The notes: generated by a model from the sequence alone, not told the origin. A stretch of DNA of 32,042 nt from Candidatus Vogelbacteria bacterium (GCA_903864935.1 CAIPHT010000007.1:80293-112334); one strand, 5' to 3'; shown: positions 15,922-22,870, numbered from the stretch's first letter. Program-made: numbers and translations.

Positions 15922-16416
15922 ATGGCGAACGCCGAAGAAATGAAGATTTATGAAATTGGGTACCTCTTGGTGCCTTATTTGCCAGCTGAAGAAGTGGGCA
16001 AAGCGGTAGAGAAATCCATTAAGGCTAAGATTTTGGCCTCTGGTGGAGAGATAACTAGCGAGATGGATCCTGTTATGACCCGTTTGGCTTATGTTATTAC
16101 TATGGTTATCAACAACAAGCACACCAAATTCTCTGATGGCTATTTTGGCGCCTTGCGCTTCAAGGCCCTTCCCGCCTTTGCTAACACCTTTGAGGCTGAG
16201 CTCGCTAAAGATGATATGGTTATTCGTTCCATTACTATCGCTCTTCCTAAGGGCTCAGAAAATATTGTTACCCCTAAGAGAGTCCCTACCCCTCGTCGTG
16301 AGGAGAAGGTTTTTGAAATTGAGCGCATTATTCCTGACAAGGAAGAAGAGAAAGTGGCTCTCTCCGTTGAAGATTTAGATAAAGAAATCGACAAACTCGT
16401 CGAACCAGCTGAGTAA
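15922..16416 (+). CDS. rpsF: Ribosomal protein bS6 with extended tail
   Basis: Small-subunit protein that pairs with bS18 on the platform of the 30S. The first 120 residues have the S6 layout: MKIYEIGYLLVPYLPAEEV, the central strand RLAYVIT, and FEAELAKDDMVIRSITIAL. From about residue 110 there is a long charged tail (PKRVPTPRREEKVFEIERII...DKEIDKLVEPAE), making 164 residues against the usual 95-135. The classic rpsF-ssb-rpsR order is kept. Its own strong promoter means the ribosomal group need not depend on metG-tatD. Confidence 0.93.
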   Translation: MANAEEMKIYEIGYLLVPYLPAEEVGKAVEKSIKAKILASGGEITSEMDPVMTRLAYVITMVINNKHTKFSDGYFGALRFKALPAFANTFEAELAKDDMVIRSITIALPKGSENIVTPKRVPTPRREEKVFEIERIIPDKEEEKVALSVEDLDKEIDKLVEPAE

Positions 16417-16425
16417 ATTAAAACT

Positions 16426-16893
16426 ATGTATCTCAACAAAGTTTTTATCTTAGGTAATCTCACTCGCGATCCAGAGAAGCGTTCTCTTCCTTCTGGTGCC
16501 GCTGTCGCCAGTTTTGCTCTCGCCACCACTCGAGTTTATAAAGATAAGAACGGTGCCAAACAAGAGGATACTCAATATCACAATGTTGTTGCTTTTGGTC
16601 CGCAAGCTGAGACCATTGCTCAGTATATGAAGAAGGGGAGTTCGATTCTTGTCGAAGGCCGCTTGCAGACCCGTAGTTGGGATGCCCCAGATGGTACCAA
16701 GAAGTATCGCACCGAGATTATCGTTGACGCCTTCCAATTTGGCCCTAAGCGTGACGGTGTTGCTAGTGCTTATCAAGCTCCAGCTGAAGGAGGAAGTGCT
16801 CCTAAGTCTGGTCAGCCTGCCCAATCCGCTCCTGAGCTTGAGACTATCCAGTATCCCACCGAAGAAATAAACGTCGATGATATCCCGTTCTAG
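16426..16893 (+). CDS. ssb: Single-stranded DNA-binding protein
   Basis: The OB-fold spans about residues 1-105: MYLNKVFILGNLTRDPEKRSLPSG, then ASFALATTRVYKD, TQYHNVVAFG, AQYMKKGSSILVEGRLQTRSW and KYRTEIIVDAF. A short flexible linker leads to the acidic tip NVDDIPF, the binding site for RecO and other repair partners. At 155 residues it is normal for the family. It lies between rpsF and rpsR, as in many bacteria. Confidence 0.96.
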   Translation: MYLNKVFILGNLTRDPEKRSLPSGAAVASFALATTRVYKDKNGAKQEDTQYHNVVAFGPQAETIAQYMKKGSSILVEGRLQTRSWDAPDGTKKYRTEIIVDAFQFGPKRDGVASAYQAPAEGGSAPKSGQPAQSAPELETIQYPTEEINVDDIPF

Positions 16894-16934
16894 ATTTAAA
16901 AATTAGGTCAATTAGAAATTAGAAATTTAAGAAA

Positions 16935-17159
16935 ATGATGATAAAGAAACAAACAATCAGTCGCCAGTGCTCATTTTGCACTAATAATGTCAAAGATATC
17001 GATTATAAGGATATCGAGACCTTGAAGACCTGTGTCGACACCCACATGCGCATCAGCAAGCATCGCAAGACCGGTGTCTGTGCTAAGCACCAGAGAAGCC
17101 TTGCTTTGGCTATCAAGCGTGCCCGTTTTATGGCTCTTCTTCCTTATTTGGCTGGCTAG
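16935..17159 (+). CDS. rpsR: Ribosomal protein bS18, zinc-binding form
   Basis: A 74-residue small-subunit protein. CSFCTNNVKDIDYKDIETLKTCVDTHMRISKHRKTGVCAKHQR holds four cysteines spaced for a zinc site (the C+ form), and the C-terminal HQRSLALAIKRARFMALLPY is the universal bS18 signature. Two adjacent ATGs (16935 and 16938) are equally possible starts. The gene is followed directly by a strong terminator at 17191-17218. Confidence 0.95.
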   Translation: MMIKKQTISRQCSFCTNNVKDIDYKDIETLKTCVDTHMRISKHRKTGVCAKHQRSLALAIKRARFMALLPYLAG

Positions 17160-17219
17160 AGGCGCTCGACTTAACTCACCAAAACAACACAGAAAACCCC
17201 TCCAGCGAGGGGTTTTCTT
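17157..17219 (+). repeat. Left copy of 62-63 nt inverted repeat, containing the rpsR terminator
   Basis: Starts at the TAG stop of rpsR. It matches the reverse complement of 18296-18357 with 4 mismatches and 1 gap, and the last 35 or so bases are identical. It contains the hairpin AGAAAACCCCTC-CAGC-GAGGGGTTTTCT (17191-17218), a 12-bp stem that would terminate transcription on either strand. Confidence 0.85.
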
Positions 17220-17381
17220 ACGTTTCGTCATGGCCATTTTGCCATCGTTCTTCGCCTTGCTCAGAACATGAGTAATGGCAAAAACCGGCTGGCCGTGCTT
17301 TGCGACTGTGTCCGCCAAAACTTCAGTGTCGGCGGGGGTTGTTTTAGTGAATTAAGTCTCGCTTTGTTGTTGAAGTGTCTG

Positions 17382-17435
17382 TTATCCACAGGAACCCCTT
17401 GACCGGGGTTTTTGTTTTGGTAGAATGTAATCAGA
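17382..17435 (+). promoter_or_regulatory. Promoter block 1 with DnaA box
   Basis: It holds a perfect DnaA box TTATCCACA (17382-17390), then AACCCC-TTGACC-GGGGTT, a hairpin whose loop is the -35 (TTGACC, 17399-17404), a T-rich 16-bp spacer, and TGgTAGAAT (-10 at 17421-17426). The whole 54 nt recur at 17733-17786 with one mismatch. The hairpin plus T-run could also act as a terminator for anything transcribed from the left. Confidence 0.65.
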
Positions 17436-17690
17436 TTAGTTTGCGCCGTTGTGTTGACAAAGCCAGATGGTTCGCTACAGGACTCAGCCTGTGGCAAGAA
17501 AGTTTGCCCGTGCTATCCGACCGCTAAGCACGCACAGTTAACCCTTAAGCAAGGTTGCGCATCGCTCTTGGCAATAGAGCAAAACCATCACCTTCGTTGC
17601 CGCTCCCGAAGGGACCTGAGATACGCCGTGGCTTTTCGACACTTTTTGATGCCGCCCTTACACCTTCGTGTGCGGGGCGGCTCTTTCTTT
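17433..17690 (+). ncRNA. Predicted structured RNA 1
   Basis: The stretch begins just after promoter block 1 and ends in the terminator GCCGCCC...TTCG...GGGCGGC plus TCTTTCTTT (17651-17690). No believable reading frame with a start site covers it. Self-complementary pieces are dense: a long-range pair GATGGTT (17466-17472) with AACCATC (17583-17589) encloses ACAGG/CCTGT, GGCAA/TTGCC, GTGCT/AGCAC, AACC/GGTT and CTCT/AGAG. CCTTCG/CGAAGG comes after. I compared it by eye with conserved cores of RNase P RNA, tmRNA, SRP RNA and 6S RNA and saw no match. Function unknown. Confidence 0.55.
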
Positions 17691-17706
17691 GTATTAAAAA
17701 ACTTCC

Positions 17707-17736
17707 TTGTCATTGTTAGTAAGGGAATGCTATTAT
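17707..17736 (+). promoter_or_regulatory. Additional promoter-like element overlapping a DnaA box
   Basis: TTGTCA (17707-17712), 18 bp, TGcTATTAT (-10 at 17731-17736). It resembles the promoter of RNA 3 (18142-18171), including GGGAATGCTA. The -10 overlaps the DnaA box, and a transcript would run straight into the hairpin of promoter block 2, so real use is doubtful. Confidence 0.3.
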
Positions 17737-17786
17737 CCACAGGAACCCCTTGACCGGGGTTTTTGTTTTGCTAGAATGTAATCAGA
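17733..17786 (+). promoter_or_regulatory. Promoter block 2 with DnaA box
   Basis: Second copy of the 54-nt block: TTATCCACA (17733-17741), hairpin AACCCC/GGGGTT with TTGACC (17750-17755) in its loop, and TGcTAGAAT (-10 at 17772-17777). It differs from block 1 by a single base just before the -10. Confidence 0.65.
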
Positions 17787-18064
17787 CCTGTTCACATTTG
17801 TTATTGGTAAGCTCGTTCCACCCCGGCGCGTGATTTGGTGGAAAAACTTCTCAATACTCATGTGATGGCCTCCGCATCTCGACGTTGTGTGGCCAAGCTC
17901 TTTTCTCAGACAAAGATCGTCTGACCATCCGCATGTTGCCTCCAAGTGCAACAAACGATCTGGACATTCATGCTCATGCTGTATGTCCGCTGCCTGACAT
18001 CGCCCAGAGCGTGTCACACCCAGACCGCCCAAAGCTTCGGCTAAGGGCGGTCTACTATTTTTAT
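17784..18064 (+). ncRNA. Predicted structured RNA 2
   Basis: Starts after promoter block 2. It ends in the strong terminator AGACCGCCC-(AGC TTCG GCT)-GGGCGGTCT followed by ACTATTTTTAT (18022-18064). Inside are CCACC/GGTGG, ATGGCC/GGCCA, CAGAC/GTCTG, GATCGT/ACGATC enclosing TGTTGC/GCAACA, GGACAT/ATGTCC and TGACA/TGTCA. The body is not obviously similar to RNA 1 although the promoter is nearly identical. Short open frames on both strands lack ribosome sites and protein-like composition. Function unknown. Confidence 0.55.
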
Positions 18065-18091
18065 AAAACTTTGCTATTCTTCTTTTCTTTC

Positions 18092-18128
18092 CCGCCAGAC
18101 CTTGAGAGGCCGCCCAAAGGTCTGGCGG
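18092..18128. repeat. CCGCCAGACC-family palindrome
   Basis: CCGCCAGACCTT (18092-18103), 13-nt loop, AAGGTCTGGCGG (18117-18128): a perfect 12-bp stem followed by TGTTTTTATATT. Same family as the elements at 18965, 22820 and 23835. It could back up the terminator of RNA 2. Confidence 0.75.
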
Positions 18129-18141
18129 TGTTTTTATATTC

Positions 18142-18171
18142 TTGCCCTTTGTAGTAGGGGAATGCTAAACT
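18142..18171 (+). promoter_or_regulatory. Predicted promoter of RNA 3
   Basis: TTGCCC (18142-18147), 18 bp, TGcTAAACT (-10 at 18166-18171). It shares about three quarters of its bases with the element at 17707-17736. Confidence 0.45.
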
Positions 18172-18177
18172 GAAATG

Positions 18178-18295
18178 ACAGGAACTGATGACGTGGCAAA
18201 ATCGTCGTACGTTCCTGGGATATTGTTCTTTTTAGAATTGTCCTGCTCAAAAAATTACCACCCTCGGCCTCCGGCCTCGAGGGTGTTTTTCTTTT
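18178..18295 (+). ncRNA. Predicted small structured RNA 3
   Basis: About 118 nt. First comes a hairpin closed by CAGGAAC/GTTCCTG with GACG/CGTC inside, then a second imperfect hairpin (GGATA...TTGTCC), then the terminator CACCCTC-GGCC-tcc-GGCC-tc-GAGGGTG with TTTTTCTTTT. It ends exactly where the right inverted repeat begins. No reading frame. Function unknown. Confidence 0.5.
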
Positions 18296-18357
18296 AAGAA
18301 AACCCCTCGCTGGAGGGGTTTTCTGTGTTGTTTGGTTGGTTAAGCCGAGTGCCTCTA
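18296..18357 (-). repeat. Right copy of inverted repeat, containing the efp terminator
   Basis: Inverted partner of 17157-17219. Read on the - strand it starts at the TAG stop of efp and holds the same 12-bp terminator hairpin (18297-18324). The coding sequences before the two stops are not alike, so the similarity starts exactly at the stop codons. Confidence 0.85.
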
Positions 18358-18918
18358 ATTGACGCGCTCTACGTACTCACCAGAGTCGGTATTGATACGA
18401 AGCACGTCGCCTTCATTGATGAACATTGGCACATTGACGGTGAAGCCAGTTTCGAGTTTGACCTGTTTGAGACCACCTTGCACAGTGTTACCTTTAACAG
18501 CAGGGGCGGCTTCGATGACCTTGAGTTCAACCTTAATCGGCACTTCAACTCCCAAGACCTTGTCATCGAAGGAGATAAGTTCTACTAGGGTATTTTGCTT
18601 CACAAAGTGGATTTGTTCGCCCACCTGATCAGCATCAAGCTCGAAGCGCTTGCTAGGGTCTTTCTCTTCGCAGAACCAATATTTACCCTTGGCCTCATAG
18701 AGATACTTAACCTTGCGACGATCTACCTCAGCTTCTTCAGCTTTCTCGCTCTGATGGAAGGAGACCTCCATCACCTTACCGGTGAGAAGATTCTTCATTT
18801 TAACAGCATTAACCGGCTTCCTCTGTTGTTTGCGGAAGACGTGGGAGGTGAGGATCTCAAAAGGGGCCCCTTCGTAGAGGATAACCTTGCGCTCTTTGAT
18901 TTCATTATATTCCAACAT
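18355..18918 (-). CDS. efp: Translation elongation factor P
   Basis: tRNA-shaped factor that rescues ribosomes stalled at proline runs. All three beta-barrel domains are present in 187 residues: the N-terminal KOW-like domain with EGAPFEILTSHVF and AVKMKNLLTGKV, a middle domain, and the C-terminal GLKQVKLETGFTVNVPMFINEGDVLRINTDSGEYVERV signature. The tip loop that reaches the peptidyl centre reads RKQQRKP instead of the common KPGKG and seems about one residue shorter, with R33 or K34 near the modified position. The modification state cannot be predicted. It faces rpsR across the RNA island. Confidence 0.95.
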   Translation of the reverse strand: MLEYNEIKERKVILYEGAPFEILTSHVFRKQQRKPVNAVKMKNLLTGKVMEVSFHQSEKAEEAEVDRRKVKYLYEAKGKYWFCEEKDPSKRFELDADQVGEQIHFVKQNTLVELISFDDKVLGVEVPIKVELKVIEAAPAVKGNTVQGGLKQVKLETGFTVNVPMFINEGDVLRINTDSGEYVERVN

Positions 18919-18927
18919 AGTAATAGG

Positions 18928-18956
18928 ATATTAACTGAAAAATACTTAATTTTCAA
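18928..18956 (-). promoter_or_regulatory. Predicted efp promoter, near-leaderless
   Basis: On the - strand: TTGAAA (18951-18956), 17 bp, TAATAT (18928-18933), then 9 nt to the ATG at 18918. No ribosome site. Confidence 0.6.
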
Positions 18957-18964
18957 GGGCTTCA

Positions 18965-19051
18965 CCCCGCCAGACCAATCTTCTAAAAAGTCCTCGGATC
19001 TCCTCAATCTACGATTTCGGCCAGACATTTTTATCAGATTGTCTGGCGGGG
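18965..19051. repeat. Composite palindromic element with 39-nt core
   Basis: Ends CCCCGCCAGACCAATC (18965-18980) and GATTGTCTGGCGGGG (19037-19051) are inverted copies with one extra base. Between them lies a 39-nt sequence (18980-19018) that recurs exactly at 23785-23823, then a smaller palindrome GCCAGACA/TGTCTGGC. No coding capacity. It lies between efp and recA. Confidence 0.8.
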
Positions 19052-19076
19052 AGAGCCTGTTCTGGTTGGCTGGTTT

Positions 19077-20126
19077 TTACTCTTCATCATCAGAAGACCC
19101 ACCGCCAATCTCTCCCGAGAGTAGGGGTTTGATCTTCTCAACAAGTTCCTCCTGAATTTCCGGGTTCTCCCTTAAGAAGAGGCGAGCGGATTCATAACCT
19201 CGGCCTAATTTAATTTCTGATTTGCCAGTGCCGTAGCTGTAGCTTGAGCCGGATTTATGGAGAACATTATACTTCTCGCCAAGAGCCAAGACCTCACCCT
19301 CGGGGGAGATACCCTCATTGTAGAGGAGATCGAATTCAGCTTGTCTGAAGGGAGCCGCCACCTTGTTCTTCACAACCTTCACGCGGATACGGCCACCAAT
19401 AATTTCCTCACCTTTCTTGATTTGGGCGATACGGCGCACGTCCATACGGACGGAGGCATAGAACTTAAGCGCCTTGCCACCCGGCGTGGTCTCAGGGTTG
19501 CCAAACATGACTCCGATTTGCATACGAATTTGGTTGATGAAGATAACGACGGTCTTACTCTTATCGACAATGGAGGTCATCTTGCGGAGAGCCTGCGACA
19601 TTAAGCGGGCTTGTTTGCCGACATGGTAATCGCCGACATCACCCTCAATCTCGTCCTTGGGGGTTAGGGCGGCCACGGAGTCGATAACCACGACGTCAAT
19701 TTTGCCTGAGCGGATAAGGCTCTCGGCAATTTCTAAGGCCTGTTCGCCATAATCTGGCTGAGAGATAAGTAATTCGTCGGTTTTTACTCCTAAGCGAGCC
19801 GAATATTCTGGATCCATGGCGTGCTCGGCATCGATGAAGGCGCAGATGCCACCATTCTTCTGGGCCTCGGCCACAATATGGAGAGCCAGTGTCGTTTTAC
19901 CTGATGATTCTGGTCCATAAATTTCGATAATACGACCGCGGGGGACACCGCCAATGCCAAGAGCGGCATCAAGAGCCAACGATCCTGTTCCGATCGAGTC
20001 CACGCCAACCTTCGGCTTGTCACCTAATTTCATAATAGACTCATCACCAAACTTGCTCTGAATCGCGCGAATGGTCTCAGCGATACTCGCTCCGGACTCC
20101 TTACTTGCTTTTTGTTTCTTTGCCAT
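19077..20126 (-). CDS. recA: Recombinase RecA
   Basis: Strand-exchange ATPase for homologous recombination. Walker A is GPESSGKTT at residues 71-79. [16 protein letters not shown] and the L2-region line [32 protein letters not shown] are near-invariant in RecA. The 349 residues end in an acidic tail (GGGSSDDEE) as usual. Three bases of the ATG region are preceded by no ribosome site; a small hairpin TTCGC/GCGAA lies upstream. No SOS-box-like palindrome was evident near the start. It probably follows ftsK and the small Ig-like gene on the same strand. Confidence 0.97.
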   Translation of the reverse strand: MAKKQKASKESGASIAETIRAIQSKFGDESIMKLGDKPKVGVDSIGTGSLALDAALGIGGVPRGRIIEIYGPESSGKTTLALHIVAEAQKNGGICAFIDAEHAMDPEYSARLGVKTDELLISQPDYGEQALEIAESLIRSGKIDVVVIDSVAALTPKDEIEGDVGDYHVGKQARLMSQALRKMTSIVDKSKTVVIFINQIRMQIGVMFGNPETTPGGKALKFYASVRMDVRRIAQIKKGEEIIGGRIRVKVVKNKVAAPFRQAEFDLLYNEGISPEGEVLALGEKYNVLHKSGSSYSYGTGKSEIKLGRGYESARLFLRENPEIQEELVEKIKPLLSGEIGGGSSDDEE

Positions 20127-20170
20127 ATTTTTTGCTTGCCCTGTGATTCGCGTCAGCGAATTTTACGGGG

Positions 20171-20533
20171 TTATTTATTAAATACTAATTGAACCTTTTT
20201 TTCTATTTTTCGGCCGAACTTATCTTGAGCCATAATCTCTAACTGATTATAACCGCTGGCCAGGAGATATGGTTCGTTGAAGTTGCCGTCTTCGTCGGTA
20301 AATATCTTTCTCCCGTTGATAAAAATTTGGCTAATTCTCTCGGCCTTACCCTTCACATTCACCAAGTCGCTCTGGCAATTTGTCCCGTCAGCGGGGGAGG
20401 AGAGGATAATCTCGGGACCAACAGCAAGGTTCTTAATCTTGAGAGCTGAATAGCCAACAACAAGCAAGACAACGGCCACTATCACTAGGGGTTTAACTAA
20501 GAGCCGACAATCTTTTTTGGGGTTATAATTCAT
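20171..20533 (-). CDS. Small single-pass membrane protein with Ig-like domain
   Basis: A 120-residue protein. The ATG at 20533 is preferred: it overlaps the ftsK stop by 11 bp and gives a short basic N-terminus (MNYNPKKDCR) before one membrane helix at about 14-32 (LVKPLVIVAVVLLVVGYSAL). A longer frame up to 20611 would lie mostly over ftsK. The outer part is a single Ig-like domain: ILSSPADGTNC, VNVKGKAERISQIFINGRKIFTDEDGNFNEPYLLASGYNQLEIMAQDKFGRKIEKKV. It resembles the glucodextranase-B-type fold. The role is unknown; overlap suggests joint expression with ftsK. Confidence 0.8.
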   Translation of the reverse strand: MNYNPKKDCRLLVKPLVIVAVVLLVVGYSALKIKNLAVGPEIILSSPADGTNCQSDLVNVKGKAERISQIFINGRKIFTDEDGNFNEPYLLASGYNQLEIMAQDKFGRKIEKKVQLVFNK

Positions 20534-22769
20534 CACTGCTTTCTTCGGTTGGGATACCAATTGCTTCACTACCATAAACTTCGCGGGCCTTAGCTCCAGA
20601 GCCGGCCCCAATCACGCCTCGTTCCTCAAGCATGTCGAGGAGGCGAGCGGCCCGAGCATAACCGACTTTAAGCTTACGCTGGAGATAAGAGGCCGAGGCT
20701 TTGCCGGCTTCCATTACGGCCATGCGGGCATCTTCGTAGAGGTCATCATCACTGTCGCTACCAAATTCATCAGTAAAGATGCTCTTGCCGCCCGCGCCAC
20801 TGGCCCCATTTCCCGAGAGAGCTTCCTCGGCTGAGAGGTTGAGATCGCTAGGGAGAGCATCGGTATATTGCTCAGCGAGATAGGTAACCACTTTCTTAAC
20901 CTCCTCCTCGGTAATATAGGCAGACTGAATACGAGCCGGCTTAGACATTTCACCTGAGATATAGAGCATGTCGCCAGCGCCTAAGAGTTTCTCAGCACCG
21001 GCGGAGTCTAAGATGGTGCGGGAGTCAATTTGCGAAGCTACCTGAAGAGCAATACGAGAAGGAATGTTCGCCTTGATCAAACCAGTAATAACCTCAACGG
21101 ATGGGCGCTGGGTCGAGAGGATGAGGTGGATACCGACGGCGCGTGACATCTGAGCGAGACGTACAATCGCTGCTTCAAGTTCTCTTGGATAACTGGTCAT
21201 AATATCAGCCAACTCATCGATAATAACAACGATATAAGGCATGCGCTCTACTTCATCTTGCCCTTCGTCACCTTTCTTGATGGGTTTGTTGAGAATATTT
21301 TTGTGATAAGACTGAATATCGCGCACGGCCTCCGCTTCTAAGATGTCATAACGACGATCCATTTCTTTGGCCAACCAGCGAAGAGCAGCAATGGCCTTCT
21401 TGGGCTCAGTGATAACTGGTGTGAGGAGATGAGGGATCTTATTATAGAGAGTGAGTTCGACACGCTTAGGGTCAATCATGACGAAGCGCATTTGTTCTGG
21501 TGGATTGCGATAGAGGAGGGAGGTGATAATGGCGTGGATGGTGACCGACTTACCCGAACCGGTGGCCCCGGCAATTAACATGTGGGGAGCCTTAGCGATA
21601 TTAGAGTAGCGAGGCGCGCCGGAGATATCGCGACCCAAGGCGACATAGAGTGGGTGGTTAGATTCAGTGAAGTCGGGGGTGGAGAGGAGAGAGGGGAGGC
21701 GAATGATCGCCTTGGTCTTGTTGGGAATCTCGATACCGACAAGAGACTTGCCAGGGATAGGGGCCTCGATACGTAGAGGGTGAGCAGCGAGCGACAAGGA
21801 GAGGTCGTTTTGGAGGGCGACAATGCGCGAGAGCTTGACCCCTTCGGCTGGCTTCAGGGCATAACGAGTAACGGTTGGTCCAATTGAGACCTCGTCCATC
21901 TCAACAGTGATGCCGAAGTTGCCGAGGGTGCGCTTGATGATGTTCGCGTTCGCTTTAATATCGCCGGCGTTTGGTTTGCCACTATCTTGTTCAAGCAGGG
22001 AGAGGGGTGGGGGAGAGAAGTCGCCTGCTGAGGCGCGTCGGCCTAAGAAGGAGAGCCCGCCGAAGAGGCCGGCTTCACCCCCCTTCACCTTGAGGTCGGT
22101 ATTTTGTTTGTCATCTTTTTTGTCACCAGTCTTTGCTTCTTCCTCTGTTGCCTTGGTGACGGCCTTGTTGTCGTCTTCACTCTCACCGTTAACCTTCAAG
22201 TTCTGTTGTTCGTCTTCGACAATCTCCGTTTTGCGTCCGAATAATTTCTTCCAGAGAGCGAGACCTAAGATTTGCGGTGTGTCGAGGGCGACAAGCAGAG
22301 AGACAAGAACGACAGCGCCTAAGAAAACGAGACTGGCATAAGTATCAAAATAATTTAAAAGAGGGGAGGCGACATGTGAGCCGATAATCCCACCGGTCTC
22401 AGGTTTATTGATAATGCTCAAGCCACCCAAGACAGCGACTAAGAAGAGGGCTCCACTGATCGCCTTAGTAGTGACCAAGCCAACCTTAATTGAGCGAAGG
22501 AGAATAACGCCAAAACAAAGTAATAAGAAGGGTACGAGGTAGAAGCCCCAACCAAAGAGTTTGTCTAATAATTGGTAGCTCAATTGTCCAGCTCGGCCAC
22601 CAATATTGAAGCGCGCTAGGACAAAGAAAATGGAGGCCGCGAAGGCAAAGACGGCAATAATGGCGCGCTTGGTCTCGCTCTTCAGGAGCTTAACTTTTTC
22701 TTTGGTCTCATCCTCTTTTTGTCCTCGAAGTTCTTTCTTTTGTTTTTTGCTAACTTTCATTTGTTTCAT
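20523..22769 (-). CDS. ftsK: DNA translocase FtsK/SpoIIIE
   Basis: Septum-bound motor that pumps chromosomal DNA during division. Four or so membrane helices lie in residues 30-175, followed by a charged linker of about 75 residues (rich in K, E and D). The alpha/beta motor begins near 260, with Walker A GATGSGKSV near 400-408, the Walker B line MPYIVVIIDELADIM and the HLILSTQRPSVEVITGLIKANIPSRIA segment. The C-terminal winged-helix gamma domain (KASASYLQRKLKVGYARAARLLDMLEERGVIG) would read orienting sequences such as KOPS. The 748 residues are typical for the SpoIIIE-like short form. Confidence 0.96.
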   Translation of the reverse strand: MKQMKVSKKQKKELRGQKEDETKEKVKLLKSETKRAIIAVFAFAASIFFVLARFNIGGRAGQLSYQLLDKLFGWGFYLVPFLLLCFGVILLRSIKVGLVTTKAISGALFLVAVLGGLSIINKPETGGIIGSHVASPLLNYFDTYASLVFLGAVVLVSLLVALDTPQILGLALWKKLFGRKTEIVEDEQQNLKVNGESEDDNKAVTKATEEEAKTGDKKDDKQNTDLKVKGGEAGLFGGLSFLGRRASAGDFSPPPLSLLEQDSGKPNAGDIKANANIIKRTLGNFGITVEMDEVSIGPTVTRYALKPAEGVKLSRIVALQNDLSLSLAAHPLRIEAPIPGKSLVGIEIPNKTKAIIRLPSLLSTPDFTESNHPLYVALGRDISGAPRYSNIAKAPHMLIAGATGSGKSVTIHAIITSLLYRNPPEQMRFVMIDPKRVELTLYNKIPHLLTPVITEPKKAIAALRWLAKEMDRRYDILEAEAVRDIQSYHKNILNKPIKKGDEGQDEVERMPYIVVIIDELADIMTSYPRELEAAIVRLAQMSRAVGIHLILSTQRPSVEVITGLIKANIPSRIALQVASQIDSRTILDSAGAEKLLGAGDMLYISGEMSKPARIQSAYITEEEVKKVVTYLAEQYTDALPSDLNLSAEEALSGNGASGAGGKSIFTDEFGSDSDDDLYEDARMAVMEAGKASASYLQRKLKVGYARAARLLDMLEERGVIGAGSGAKAREVYGSEAIGIPTEESSDEL

Positions 22770-22776
22770 TCTTTAG

Positions 22777-22785
22777 ATTATAACA
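22777..22785 (-). promoter_or_regulatory. Extended -10 before ftsK, near-leaderless
   Basis: On the - strand TGtTATAAT ends 7 nt before the ATG at 22769. No clear -35 is seen, as is common for extended -10 promoters. Confidence 0.55.
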
Positions 22786-22819
22786 ATTTTTAGTTATCCC
22801 CACCACACTTTTTCCTTTC

Positions 22820-22855
22820 CCCGCCAGGCCTCGGACTCATTTGAGGCCTGGCGGG
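22820..22855. repeat. CCCGCCAGGCC-family palindrome
   Basis: CCCGCCAGGCCTC (22820-22832) and GAGGCCTGGCGGG (22843-22855) form a perfect 13-bp stem around a 10-nt loop. The loop orientation is the reverse of that in the copy at 23835. It lies between the divergent ftsK and regulator genes. Confidence 0.8.
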
Positions 22856-22870
22856 AAGAAAAATTGATTA

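Noticed and set aside
14998-16122. Long open frame (374 codons) on the - strand over tatD and rpsF
   Set aside because: It lies fully opposite well-identified genes, has no ribosome site or promoter, and its product shows no family features. It is a by-product of codon bias in the + strand genes.
17226-17350. A further RNA unit at the left of the island
   Set aside because: Hairpins (TGCCAT/ATGGCA, CCGCC/GGCGG followed by GTTTT) are present but I find no promoter and the terminator is weak.
17382-17786. Replication origin at the twin DnaA boxes
   Set aside because: Only two boxes 351 bp apart, each tied to a promoter, with no AT-rich unwinding region and no dnaA, dnaN or rpmH nearby.
17433-18064. 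RNase P RNA, tmRNA, SRP RNA or 6S RNA as identity of the island RNAs
   Set aside because: I looked for the RNase P core (GAGGAAAGTC, ACAGAA), the tmRNA 3' end, the SRP loop (GGAAGGAAGC) and a 6S-like long bubble and saw none. A covariance-model search would be decisive.
17733-18154. Short open frames on both strands in the RNA island (for example 17733-18032 - and 17885-18154 +)
   Set aside because: No ribosome site, they cross terminators and promoter blocks, and composition is unlike the real proteins here.
18595-19155. Open frame of 186 codons on the + strand over efp and recA
   Set aside because: Shadow of efp and recA; its product is low in family features and it crosses the repeat element.
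20171-20611. Longer start of the small Ig-like membrane protein
   Set aside because: The extra 26 residues lie over the end of ftsK and do not look like a signal or membrane segment; the ATG at 20533 fits better.
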